Source: Halobacteriales archaeon QS_8_69_73
Lineage (GTDB): Archaea; Halobacteriota; Halobacteria; Halobacteriales; Haloarculaceae
Direction of reading: 5' to 3'
NCBI GenBank assembly: GCA_003022945.1
Contig: PXRZ01000072.1
Span: 1 to 64,000, forward strand
Length of the DNA: 64,000 bases
Shown: in pieces, positions 1 through 7,680 of the stretch
Layout of the letters: each line of letters starts with the position of its first letter
How positions within the stretch are numbered: the stretch's first letter is position 1
The notes under the pieces: generated by a model
Database searches by the model: none
Told to the model about the DNA's origin: nothing
What the model saw: the letters and a program-made list of their open reading frames with translations, nothing else
Position numbers and translations under genes: made by a program

Positions 1-1457
1 GGGCCGCCGACGAACGCCTCGGGGGCGACGTGGCCGACCATCGGCCCGCGGGTGCCGCCGGAGAAGCGGCCGTCGGTCAGCAGCGCGACGTCGTCCTCGT
101 GGCCGGCGCCGACGACCGCCGCGGTGACGCCCAGCATCTCCCGCATTCCGGGGCCGCCGCGGGGGCCCTCGTTGCGGATGACGATGACGTCGCCGGAGTC
201 GATGCGGCCCTCCTGGACGTACGCCATCGCCGCCTCCTCGTCTTCGAACACCCGGGCGGGGCCCTCGTGGTGGAACTCATCCTGGCCGGTCGCCTTCAGC
301 ACCGCCCCGTCGGGCGCGAGGTTACCTTGCAGGATCTTGATTGCGCCCTCGGGGTACTTCGGCTCCGCGACGGTGTAGAGGAAGTCGGCGTCGATGTCGT
401 CGTCGGGGAGGCGACCGGCCGACTCGAGGTGTCGGAGTTCCTCGGCGACGGTCCGGCCGGTGACGGTGCGCTGATCGCCGTCGACCAGGTCGGCCTCCAA
501 CAGCCGCCTGATGATGACCGGCACGCCGCCGATTTCGTGGAGGTCGTTCATTACGTGACTACCGCCGGGCTGGAGGTCGGCGAGCTTCGGGGTCCGGCGG
601 GAAATCGCGTCGAAGTCCCCGATCTCGAGGTCGACGCCGGCCTCGGCGGCCAGCGCCAGTAGGTGAAGGACGCCGTTGGTCGACCCGCCGATCGCCGTCT
701 GGACGGCGATGGCGTTCTCGAATGATCCCCGTGTCAGGATGTCGGAGGGCCGGCGGTCGGCCTCAATGCAGTCGACGACGAGCTCGCCGGCGCGCTCGGC
801 GACCTCGTAGCGCTCGTCGTGTTCGGCCGGCGCCGACGCCGACCCCAGCGGCGCCAGCCCCAGGGCCTCCGAGACGGCGGCCATCGTGTTGGCGGTAAAC
901 ATCCCGCCGCAGGAGCCGGCGCCCGGGCAGGCGTTCCGCTCGAGATCGTCCAGCTCCTCGCGGCTCATCTCGCCCTCGGCGTGGGCGCCGACGCCTTCGA
1001 ACACCTGGACGATGGTGACGTCCCGGCCTTCGTGTTCGCCGGGCATGATGGAGCCGCCGTAGCAGAACACCGACGGCAGGTCGGTCCGGACGGCGGCCAT
1101 CATCATCCCGGGGAGGTTCTTGTCGCAGCCGGCGACGGTCACCAGCGCGTCCCCCTCGGTACCCATCGAGATGGCGTCGGAGATGGTGATGGTGCCGAAC
1201 TCGATCGGCATGCCGCCGCTTGAGTCGACGCCGTCGACGGCGGCGCCGGCGACGTCGTCGAGATGGACGTTGCACGGCGTGATGTCGGCGGCGGGGTTGG
1301 CGACGCCGACCATCGGCGAGGTGAGGTCCTCGTCGTCGAACCCCATTGCCCGGAACATCGCGCGGTGAGGCGCCCGCTCCGGACCCTCCGTCACCTCGCT
1401 GCTACGGAGTTGCCCATCGGTGCTCGACCCGCGGTCGGGCGACTCTTGATGACTCAT
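1..1457 (-). CDS. ilvD: dihydroxy-acid dehydratase, C-terminus beyond window, internal segment missing
   Basis: Dehydrates 2,3-dihydroxy-3-methylvalerate and 2,3-dihydroxyisovalerate in isoleucine and valine synthesis in the cytoplasm; Fe-S enzyme. About 485 codons are visible and the 3' end runs off the window. Seen: the Fe-S and active-site motifs AGCDKNLPGM and ACPGAGSCGGMFTANTM and the segment IGGSTNGVLHLLA. The start MSHQESPD is chosen because a TATA-like box lies 25 nt upstream, fitting a leaderless transcript. Odd: the residues ISMGTEG run straight into DALVTVAGCDK near 1151-1155. The family has about 24 residues here, including the conserved SRE and IADSVE motifs, so an in-frame block of about 72 nt is absent. 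Function may be lost. Confidence 0.93.
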   Translation of the reverse strand, partial: MSHQESPDRGSSTDGQLRSSEVTEGPERAPHRAMFRAMGFDDEDLTSPMVGVANPAADITPCNVHLDDVAGAAVDGVDSSGGMPIEFGTITISDAISMGTEGDALVTVAGCDKNLPGMMMAAVRTDLPSVFCYGGSIMPGEHEGRDVTIVQVFEGVGAHAEGEMSREELDDLERNACPGAGSCGGMFTANTMAAVSEALGLAPLGSASAPAEHDERYEVAERAGELVVDCIEADRRPSDILTRGSFENAIAVQTAIGGSTNGVLHLLALAAEAGVDLEIGDFDAISRRTPKLADLQPGGSHVMNDLHEIGGVPVIIRRLLEADLVDGDQRTVTGRTVAEELRHLESAGRLPDDDIDADFLYTVAEPKYPEGAIKILQGNLAPDGAVLKATGQDEFHHEGPARVFEDEEAAMAYVQEGRIDSGDVIVIRNEGPRGGPGMREMLGVTAAVVGAGHEDDVALLTDGRFSGGTRGPMVGHVAPEAFVGG

Positions 1458-1477
1458 GCCGAACGGTTGCCGTCGAG

Positions 1478-1490
1478 CGACTTAACGACC
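1478..1490 (-). promoter_or_regulatory. TATA-like promoter of ilvD
   Basis: On the minus strand the sequence reads GTCGTTAAGTC about 25 nt before the ilvD start codon. This is the usual archaeal spacing for a leaderless mRNA. No Shine-Dalgarno sequence is seen before the ATG. Confidence 0.45.
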
Positions 1491-1682
1491 CGTGTATCGC
1501 CCAGTTTTTGCCCGCGTTCCCCCAGGCTGCCGGAGGGTCTGGACCGCACGGGATGCCGGGGTCGCGGTGACACGGTCGGGCGGAGAACGGGACGGACTCG
1601 GGACTGCGGGCGGCCGCGGGACCCCTATCCGCGCGTCGCCGGTGGCGAAACCCACAACGTGGCGACGGCCGTACGGCCGGTG

Positions 1683-2660
1683 ATGACCGTCCGCGTCGAG
1701 ACCGGCGCGCGGCTACACGTCGGCTTCGGAAACCTCTCGCTGGCGCACGAGCGACTCTACGGCGGCGTAGGGTTGGCCCTCGAAGAGCCGCGCGTGCGGC
1801 TGGCCGCCAAGAGGGCCCCCGAGGTGCGCTGTGCGGATCCGCTGGCCGCGGAGTACGCCGCCGCCGCCTGTGACCTGCTCGGCGTCGCCGGAATCGACCT
1901 GACGGTCGAGGCGACGCTGCCGCGGCACGTCGGCCTCGGCAGCGGGACGCAGTTGGCGCTGGCGACGCTGGCGGCGGTCGCCCGCGTCCACGGCCGCGAG
2001 CCGGCCGTCCGCGAGTGGGCGCCGGCGCTGGGCCGCGGCGGCCGCAGCGGCGTCGGCGTCGCGACCTTCGAGACCGGTGGCTTCGTCGTCGACGCCGGCC
2101 ACCCGACCGAGCGGTTCACGACGGCGCCGCCGGCCGAGGGCGACTGGACGGTGCCGGCGGTCGTCGCCCGCCACGAACTGCCCGCGGAGTGGCGGTTCGT
2201 GTTGGCGATTCCCGAGGCGACCCCGGGCCGGAGCGGCGACGACGAGGACGAGAGCATGCGGGCGGTCGTCGAGGCCGCCGACCCGTCGGTCGCCGACGAG
2301 CTGGCGACCGTGCTGGTCCGGCGGCTGCTGCCGGCGGCCGCCGAGGGGCGGCTGGAGGCGTTCGGCGACGCGGTCGCGGCCTTCGGCCGGCTCAACGGCG
2401 CCTGGTACGCCGACCAGCAGGGCGGCGTCTACCGGCCGCCGGCCGGCCGAATCATCGACGCGCTCGCCGACCGGCCGGCCGTCCGCGGCGTCGGCCAGTC
2501 GTCGTGGGGGCCGACCGTCTACGGCGTCACCGACGCGTCGATGGCCGACCGGGCACGGGCCGCCGCCGTCGAGGCCCTCTCGGCGGCCGACGCCGAGGGG
2601 ACCGTCAGGGTCGTCGCGCCACGGGTCGAGGGCGCCCACGTCGACGGCTCCGCGATCTGA
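1683..2660 (+). CDS. beta-ribofuranosylaminobenzene 5'-phosphate synthase-like GHMP protein (MptG family)
   Basis: 325 residues. In methanogens MptG condenses 4-hydroxybenzoate or p-aminobenzoate with PRPP in methanopterin synthesis; in Halobacteria the substrate is not settled. Seen: N-terminal GARLHVGFGNLS, the glycine-rich GHMP loop LGSGTQLALA near residue 85, GRGGRSGVGVATFE near 120, and a C-terminal GQSSWGPTVYGVTD block. Length and motif order match the archaeal family. The start MTVRVETG is favoured over longer upstream reading because the upstream 140 codons are Arg/Pro-rich and unlike the family. It stands alone, 36 nt before the RAD55-like gene. Confidence 0.8.
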   Translation: MTVRVETGARLHVGFGNLSLAHERLYGGVGLALEEPRVRLAAKRAPEVRCADPLAAEYAAAACDLLGVAGIDLTVEATLPRHVGLGSGTQLALATLAAVARVHGREPAVREWAPALGRGGRSGVGVATFETGGFVVDAGHPTERFTTAPPAEGDWTVPAVVARHELPAEWRFVLAIPEATPGRSGDDEDESMRAVVEAADPSVADELATVLVRRLLPAAAEGRLEAFGDAVAAFGRLNGAWYADQQGGVYRPPAGRIIDALADRPAVRGVGQSSWGPTVYGVTDASMADRARAAAVEALSAADAEGTVRVVAPRVEGAHVDGSAI

Positions 2661-2666
2661 GTCCAC

Positions 2667-2676
2667 GATTTAAGTT
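2667..2676 (+). promoter_or_regulatory. TATA-like promoter before the RAD55-like gene
   Basis: The short sequence GATTTAAGTT lies 23-28 nt before the ATG at 2697. This is a standard haloarchaeal leaderless-promoter arrangement. Confidence 0.5.
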
Positions 2677-2696
2677 CCGCCGGGCGAATACGGTGT

Positions 2697-3533
2697 ATGG
2701 ATCGCATCCCGTTCGGGATTCGACGGCTGGACACGACCATCGGCGGCGGCGCGCCGCCGGGCAGCGTCGTGCTCCTGTCGGGTCACGCCGGCGCCGGGGC
2801 CCGCGAGTTCATGTACACCGCCGCGGCGATGAACGGCCTCGCCGAGGGCGGCCCGGAGCTGTTCGACCTCTACTACGGCGGGCTCGACGACCGGGCGACA
2901 ACGCCCGAGGAGGTCCACTACATCTCCTTCACCGCCACGGAGCGGCAGCTCGAACGCGAGATGACGCTGGCGATGGACGACGAGATCGTCGAGGAGAGCA
3001 TCGACAACGTGGAGTTCCACGACCTCTCGCCGGAGTTCTTCCGGCTCAGCCCGGTGCCGCGGGAGTGGTACGCCGACCGGACGCGGAGCGTCTCCCAGCT
3101 CGGCCAGTCCCAGGACCGCAAGGGCGTTCCGGAGGCGCTCGGCGACCGGCTGACCGAACACGGCGCCGACAGCGTCGTCGTCATCGATTCCATCGCCGAC
3201 CTGGTCGGCGCCCAAAGCGCCGACATCCCGTTCAGCGACGTCCCGGTGCTGCTGAAGGGGCTCTCGCGGGCCGCCCACGAGTGGGGCGGGCTCGTTCTCG
3301 TGCACGTCAACCGGGAGACGCTGGACGACCAACAGCACGGCCAACTGGTCGACGCCGCCGACGGGACGCTGCTGTTCGAGTGGGAAAGCGGCGGCTCCGC
3401 CCGGGCCCGGACGATGGTCGTCCAGCAGTTCCGCGGCGTCCTCTCCCGCATCGAGGACGAGAACATCGTCCGCTTCGAGACGGAGATCGGCGACGCCGGC
3501 TTCGACATCAGCGACGTCCGGAAGATCCGGTAG
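2697..3533 (+). CDS. RAD55/KaiC-like RecA-superfamily protein with degenerate Walker A
   Basis: 278 residues, one RecA/KaiC-like domain. Seen: N-terminal FGIRRLDTTIGGGAPPGSVV typical of the KaiC/RAD55 fold, a P-loop position GHAGAGARE at residues 29-37, Walker B-like VVVIDSIADL near residue 160, and VLVHVNRE before a C-terminal strand region. The P-loop lacks the usual Lys-Thr/Ser, so ATP hydrolysis is doubtful; I believe this replacement recurs in haloarchaeal members, but have not checked. The role is unknown; such proteins often act in signalling or recombination support. The gene is monocistronic and followed by a long repeat-rich spacer. Confidence 0.75.
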   Translation: MDRIPFGIRRLDTTIGGGAPPGSVVLLSGHAGAGAREFMYTAAAMNGLAEGGPELFDLYYGGLDDRATTPEEVHYISFTATERQLEREMTLAMDDEIVEESIDNVEFHDLSPEFFRLSPVPREWYADRTRSVSQLGQSQDRKGVPEALGDRLTEHGADSVVVIDSIADLVGAQSADIPFSDVPVLLKGLSRAAHEWGGLVLVHVNRETLDDQQHGQLVDAADGTLLFEWESGGSARARTMVVQQFRGVLSRIEDENIVRFETEIGDAGFDISDVRKIR

Positions 3534-3562
3534 CGGCCGAGCGGATAGTATTCAGTCAGAAG

Positions 3563-4060
3563 GGAATAGCGTCTTTCGGCGGTGATAAGGGCGTTTTCGA
3601 ACGCCCTCCCGCTGGCGGGCTGTGGCTCACGGGTCGCTTCGCTCACCGGCAGAGCTCTGCTCTGCCGAGCCCTCGCTCGTTTCACTCGCGAGGACCCCGT
3701 TCGCGTCGAGGCGCTCCCCGCCTCGCGGTTCCCACCGCTCGGCTCAACCGAGGCCCCCCTCCGGTCGGCCTCGCAGGTCGCGTCTCGCTACTGCTCGCTC
3801 GGCCTCGCTATCGTCCGAAAATCGAAAAGTTTCGCGATCACGGACGACCGGCGGTCTTCCGGACGACGCTCCGCGGCTCCCTGCGGCCGCCGGCAGAGCG
3901 TCGCTCTGCCGAGCCTTCGCTCGCTTCGCTCGCGAGGACGCCGCTCCGCCTCAACACCTCCCTCACTGCGCTCGCTCGGCCTCGCCCCGCGAGCGGTCGG
4001 CCCCGGTCGAGGTCCCGCTCGACGCCGGCTGACCGGTCCGCTCTCTCGTACGAACAGGGC
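3563..4060 (+). repeat. dispersed repeat element, copy A (plus orientation)
   Basis: The spacer 3534-4124 holds no convincing gene. It begins with a block around AGCGTCTTTCGGCGGTGA at 3568-3585, then a hairpin GGGCGTT-TTCG-AACGCCC at 3589-3606. It contains two direct copies of a roughly 46-bp unit (3648-3693 and 3892-3937), each starting with a GGCAGAG/CTCTGCC hairpin. It ends in a tail (3961-4057) shared with copies B and C, including CGAGGTCCCG and GACGCCGGC. Copies B (7141-7320) and C (10840-11030) share the ends, and copy D shares the middle. Confidence 0.65.
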
Positions 4061-4124
4061 AGCCGCAACGGCGGCCGCGGGGCGGGACCGCCCGCCTTTT
4101 GCCGGCGCCGCCACAACGGCTGGT

Positions 4125-4625
4125 ATGCCCTACCGAAGCGACGTCGCCCCCGAGACGCTCCAGGTGTCGTTGGAGCCGGAGGGCGTCGAGGTGGAGTACC
4201 TCGACGACCGGTCGGTGTTCTATCACGGCGTGCCGGCCGCCCGCGAAGGGTCCGTCGTCTGCGGCCCCGGCCGGGACGTCCACGTTCTCGTCACCGCCCC
4301 CGACGAACGAGAGGGAGTGATAGTGTACGTCAACGACCGGACGACACACGACGAGATACTCGAGTCGACGGGGGTGGGGCGCGTGCTCGTCGACGAGGGC
4401 GAGGCGGTGTCGCTGTTCCCGGGCGTCGAGGCGACCAACCACGGCTACCGCGTGGAGGTAGCCGCAGACCCCGAGGCGGCTCGCGGCCGCGTCTTCGTCT
4501 TCGCCGAGGACGAGACGGGCGAGGCGTCCTACGAGATCGTCGCCCCCGGCGAGGGAGACGGCGGGAGCGAGGCCGGCACCGAACCCAAAGATGAAGACGA
4601 AGACGGAGTAGAGGAGGAGTCATGA
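4125..4625 (+). CDS. conserved haloarchaeal protein, DUF5796-like
   Basis: 166 residues, acidic, soluble, no membrane segment. Seen: MPYRSDVAPETLQVSLE, EVEYLDDRSVFYHGVP, TYVNDRTTHDEIL-like segment near residue 70 and VFVFAEDE near 130, an arrangement I associate with the Halobacteria-only family DUF5796; function unknown. The start is set at ATG 4125 because the upstream in-frame codons fall in the repeat element. The last 20 residues are an acidic tail. The stop overlaps the next start (ATGA), implying translational coupling. Confidence 0.75.
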   Translation: MPYRSDVAPETLQVSLEPEGVEVEYLDDRSVFYHGVPAAREGSVVCGPGRDVHVLVTAPDEREGVIVYVNDRTTHDEILESTGVGRVLVDEGEAVSLFPGVEATNHGYRVEVAADPEAARGRVFVFAEDETGEASYEIVAPGEGDGGSEAGTEPKDEDEDGVEEES

Positions 4626-4867
4626 TGCCGCTGGCGAAGCCCTGGGAGCCACTGGAGCGGGCGACCGTCGGCCGCGTGCCGGACAGCTACGGCATCTACG
4701 AGCTGGGCGACGACGACGGGACGGTCCTCGCCGTCGAGGCCGGCGTCCTCCGGGACGAGCTGAAGGAGGCGCTGGCGTACGGCGACGGCAGCAAGGTCCG
4801 CTGGGAGGCGACGCAGAACCGCCAGGAGGCCGAACGGCTGCTGGCGGAGCACCGCGACCGGCTATGA
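4622..4867 (+). CDS. small conserved protein with GIY-like N-terminal motif (DUF7508-like)
   Basis: 81 residues, starts inside the stop codon of the preceding gene (ATGATG at 4622). Seen: RVPDSYGIYELGDDDG, which resembles the first strand pair of GIY-YIG folds, followed by a helix rich in Leu/Glu and a C-terminal QNRQEAERLLAEH helix. The catalytic Arg/Glu of a real GIY-YIG nuclease is not evident, so nuclease activity is not claimed. Coupled expression with the upstream protein suggests a shared role, which is unknown. Confidence 0.65.
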   Translation: MMPLAKPWEPLERATVGRVPDSYGIYELGDDDGTVLAVEAGVLRDELKEALAYGDGSKVRWEATQNRQEAERLLAEHRDRL

Positions 4868-4880
4868 TGGCGGTCGGTCG

Positions 4881-5285
4881 TCAGTCGCCGGCGGCCGACC
4901 GGGCGCCGCAGGCCTCACACCGGAGCATCTCCGCGCCGCTTTCCGTCTCCAGCCGCGTGTCCGGTAGCCCACACTCCGAACAGAGAACGTAGGCGTCGGC
5001 GTACCCTTCGACGGCCTCGTGGACGCGGCTGGAACGGAACTCGCCGGTCAGCCGGAGGCGCCCGCGCTCGTCGATGGTGGCGCTGGTGCCGACCTCGTTC
5101 TGGAGGTATTTCATGACGTGGGAATCCTCCCGACCGAGGGTCTCGACCGTCGACTGGAAGTTCTCGTAGACGGTGACGTTGCCCTCCTGGCGGACGTTCG
5201 GCTCCGGCAGCGAGAACCGGCTCTCGGAGCCGGCGATGTCCGGTGTCTCCTCGAGTGCCCGATCGAGCCCTTCCTCGTAGTCCAT
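4881..5285 (-). CDS. eif2b: translation initiation factor aIF2 subunit beta
   Basis: 134 residues. Part of the heterotrimer that carries initiator Met-tRNA to the ribosome. Seen: N-terminal MDYEEGLDRALEETP, central NVTVYENFQ and MKYLQNEVGTSATID, and the C-terminal zinc ribbon CSECG ... CEACG. Length matches haloarchaeal orthologues. The start MDYEEG at 5285 is preferred over an ATG 15 nt upstream (5300) because family members start at MDYE. Convergent with the small gene at 4622. Confidence 0.93.
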   Translation of the reverse strand: MDYEEGLDRALEETPDIAGSESRFSLPEPNVRQEGNVTVYENFQSTVETLGREDSHVMKYLQNEVGTSATIDERGRLRLTGEFRSSRVHEAVEGYADAYVLCSECGLPDTRLETESGAEMLRCEACGARSAAGD

Positions 5286-5406
5286 ATCTCGAGTTGGCAA
5301 CCGCCCGGCAAAAGCCTTTCAGCCCCGTCCGGCCGAGCGCCGAAACGGATGATACCGCCTGCCAGGGGGCGTCTACCGGGGGTACGTGTTAACCTGTGTC
5401 AGGATA

Positions 5407-5417
5407 CTTCTATATGT
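5407..5417 (+). promoter_or_regulatory. TATA-like box before the UPF0058 gene
   Basis: The short run CTTCTATATGT lies about 30 nt before the ATG at 5443. The gene also carries an AGAGGTGA Shine-Dalgarno sequence ending just before the start codon. Confidence 0.45.
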
Positions 5418-5442
5418 CCCGAGTCGTTATCCAGAGGTGACC

Positions 5443-5679
5443 ATGAAAAAGCAGGAGCTCATCCATCTCCACGGCCTGCTTGCGGAGGTATGCGAGCACT
5501 ACGAGCAGATGGCCGACCGCGACGTAGAGCACGCCGAGTACACACAACTGGGCGTCCGACCGACATCGATCCACAAATCGAAGACCGACCACAAGGCGGC
5601 CGTCTTCGCGCTTACGGACGGAATCACCGAGGAGATGGAACGCGAGGCCGAAGCGCCCGTCTCCGCGGCTGCCGACTGA
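5443..5679 (+). CDS. UPF0058 family protein
   Basis: 78 residues, small, helical and acidic. Seen: MKKQELIHLHGLLAEV at the N-terminus and HKSKTDHKAAVF in the centre, the hallmark of the archaeal UPF0058 family; function not known. The start is decided by a good ribosome binding site (AGAGGTGA) directly upstream; an upstream in-frame start 57 nt earlier lacks one. Monocistronic between convergent and divergent neighbours. Confidence 0.88.
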   Translation: MKKQELIHLHGLLAEVCEHYEQMADRDVEHAEYTQLGVRPTSIHKSKTDHKAAVFALTDGITEEMEREAEAPVSAAAD

Positions 5680-5730
5680 CCCGATCCGACACGGTTCTGC
5701 GGACCTCACGCCCTACAGCGGCCGCGCCGG

Positions 5731-6195
5731 TCACTCTCGCTCGTCCATCAGTTCCTCGAACTCCGGCAGCATCTCCTCGCTACCGTCTTCGCCCGGCGGC
5801 GCGGTCGAATCCGTCGTGTCGTCGGCCTCCGACTCCTCGTCGCCGTCGTCTCCCTCGTCCTCGACGGGCTCGACCTCGACCACCTCCAGCGGGATGTTGT
5901 CGAGCCGCTGGCCGATCTCCTTGCGGGCGACCCGGGAGGCGTGTTCGTCCCGTTCGACGTTGAAGACGGTCATCTCCAGCTCCAGCGCCACGAGCCCCTC
6001 GTCGGCGGCGATGAACGCCGGCTCGCGCTCGTCCCCACAGTTCGGACAGGCGCGCTCCCCCATGTCGATCTCGACGTAGCTGAGGTCCGGATTGAGCATC
6101 TCACCGGTCTTGGAGATGGCGATCCGGACGGCCTCGTCGGCTGTCTCGACGTCGTAGACGGGGACCGCAGCCTCTACCACCACCCGGCAATCCAT
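5731..6195 (-). CDS. UPF0212 (DUF555) family protein
   Basis: 154 residues. Seen: MDCRVVVEAAVPVYDVETADEAVRIAISKTG at the N-terminus (split by me: core motif VPVYDVETADEAVRIAIS), a CPNCGDE knuckle near residue 50, then a helical region and a long acidic, low-complexity tail from about residue 112. This is the euryarchaeal UPF0212 family; a role is not known. Only one CxxC pair is visible, so any metal site would need a partner. Confidence 0.88.
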   Translation of the reverse strand: MDCRVVVEAAVPVYDVETADEAVRIAISKTGEMLNPDLSYVEIDMGERACPNCGDEREPAFIAADEGLVALELEMTVFNVERDEHASRVARKEIGQRLDNIPLEVVEVEPVEDEGDDGDEESEADDTTDSTAPPGEDGSEEMLPEFEELMDERE

Positions 6196-6284
6196 GGTGA
6201 TGATTTACACACCGAGTGTCAAGAACCTTCCCCCGCCCGCTCGGAACTCGAAAGGCCGAAACCCGCGGCCGCCGACGGTGGGAC

Positions 6285-7113
6285 ATGAACGTCGGGAGCC
6301 GCCCGGTCGGGGCGCTGGACGGCGGGTTCGACCTGCAGGCGACCCTCGAGTGCGGGCAGTCCTACCTGTGGCGAAACCAACGAACCCGAGGTCATCCGCC
6401 TCCGGCAGGTCGACGGACTCCTCGAGTGGGAAGCCTCGACGCCGAACGCCTCCACTCGCCTCGGGGAGCTGTTGCGGCTCGACGACGATCTCGAGGCCAT
6501 CCTCGCGGCGACGCCGGACGACCCGCTGATCGAGCGGGCCTACGACGCATACCGCGGGCTGCGGCTCGTCCGGGACCCGCCCTTCGCGTCGCTGGTGTCG
6601 TTCATCTGCTCGGCGCAGATGCGGGTCGGCCGCATCCACGAGATGCAGGTGTCGCTGGCCGAGCGATACGGCGAGTCCGTCGCCTTCGACGGCGAGACCT
6701 ACCGGGCGTTCCCGACCGCCGAGCGGCTCGCGGCGGCCTCCGAAGCCGACCTCCGGGAGCTCTCGCTCGGCTACCGGGCGCCGTACGTCGAGCGGACTGC
6801 GGAGATGGTCGCCGACGGCGAGGCCCACCCCGGGCAGGCCCGCGACCTGGCGTACGAGGCCGCCCGCGAGTCGCTCACCCGGTTCGTCGGCGTCGGCCGG
6901 AAGGTCGCAGACTGCGTGCTGCTGTTCTCGCTGGGCCACCTACAGGCGGTGCCGCTGGACACCTGGATCCGGACCGCGATCGAGGAGCACTACCCCGACT
7001 GCGAGCGCGGCAGCTACGAGGAGACATCCCGCGCCATCCGCGAGCGGTTCGGCGGCGACTACGCCGGCTACGCACAGACGTACGTCTTCAACTGGCTCCG
7101 CAACAACGGGTAA
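6285..7113 (+). pseudogene. ogg: 8-oxoguanine DNA glycosylase (OGG1 type), internal deletion and frameshift
   Basis: OGG1-type enzymes excise 8-oxoG and cut the abasic site with a lysine. Frame 1 gives MNVGSRPVGALDGGFDLQ..CGQSYLWR (about 30 residues). After a junction near 6371-6376 the next frame gives GETNEPEVIRLRQVDGLLEWE and then the complete catalytic domain, with SFICSAQMRVGRI, the helix-hairpin-helix VGVGRKVADC (catalytic Lys) and PLDTWI (catalytic Asp). Relatives have roughly 25 more residues between these parts. A block of that size is missing and the frame is shifted, so no full protein can be made. An ATG at 6472 could start a product lacking the N-terminal domain. Confidence 0.85.
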
Positions 7114-7140
7114 TTCCGGCGTCGACGGCAGTATTGGAAT

Positions 7141-7320
7141 AAGCGCGAGCCGGCCACTCAGCCGGCGTCGGGCGAGACCTCGAACGGGGCCAACTGCTCG
7201 CGGAGCGAGCCGACGCAAGCACGCAGGCCGCGCGCAGCGAGGCCGAGCGAGCGCAGCGAGGCGCAGCCCGCGAGCGGGAGGGGGCGTTCGCAAACGCCGC
7301 CGTCACCGCCGAAAGACGCT
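7141..7320 (-). repeat. dispersed repeat element, copy B (minus orientation)
   Basis: Read on the minus strand, the gap between the glycosylase and acylphosphatase genes starts with the same AGCGTCTTTCGGCGGTGA block (7303-7320) as copy A. A GGCGTT-TGCG-AACGCC hairpin follows (7283-7298), where the loop differs but the stem is kept. It ends with a tail containing GTTCGAGGTC and CCCGACGCCGGC. The middle CTGCGCGCGGCC segment is shared with copy D at 49.1 kb. Confidence 0.65.
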
Positions 7321-7389
7321 ACTCCTCCCAACTAAACACCATCGCGCCGACGGCCCGGAGGCTTTTGTTCGCTGGCGAGAAGAGCCGAC

Positions 7390-7668
7390 ATGGCCGACCG
7401 CACCAGAGCCCACGTCTTCGTCTCCGGCACGGTCCAGGGCGTCTACTACCGCGCGAACACCCGCGATACCGCACGCGAGCGCGGCGTCGACGGCTGGGTC
7501 CGGAACCTCGAGGACGGCCGCGTCGAGGCCGTCTTCGAAGGCGACGACCCCGACGTCGAGGCGATAATCGAGTGGTGTCACACCGGCAGTCCCCGCGCGA
7601 CGGTCGACGACGTCGAGGTAGAGTACGGACCGCCAGAGGGCGAGTCCGGCTTCGAGATACGCTACTGA
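7390..7668 (+). CDS. acyP: acylphosphatase
   Basis: 92 residues, full length. Hydrolyses acyl phosphates such as acetyl phosphate or carbamoyl phosphate in the cytoplasm. Seen: the signature VSGTVQGVYYRANTRDTA, which carries the catalytic Arg, and GWVRNLEDGRVEAVFEG with the catalytic Asn. The C-terminus GFEIRY matches the family end. Converges on the RsmC-like gene 12 nt downstream. Confidence 0.95.
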   Translation: MADRTRAHVFVSGTVQGVYYRANTRDTARERGVDGWVRNLEDGRVEAVFEGDDPDVEAIIEWCHTGSPRATVDDVEVEYGPPEGESGFEIRY

Positions 7669-7680
7669 GCCGGCCGGTCG

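Noticed and set aside
2015-4594. A very long plus-strand open frame (about 860 codons)
   Set aside because: It is the +1 shadow of the MptG-like and RAD55-like genes and of the repeat spacer, with Arg/Gly/Pro-rich composition and no family motif.
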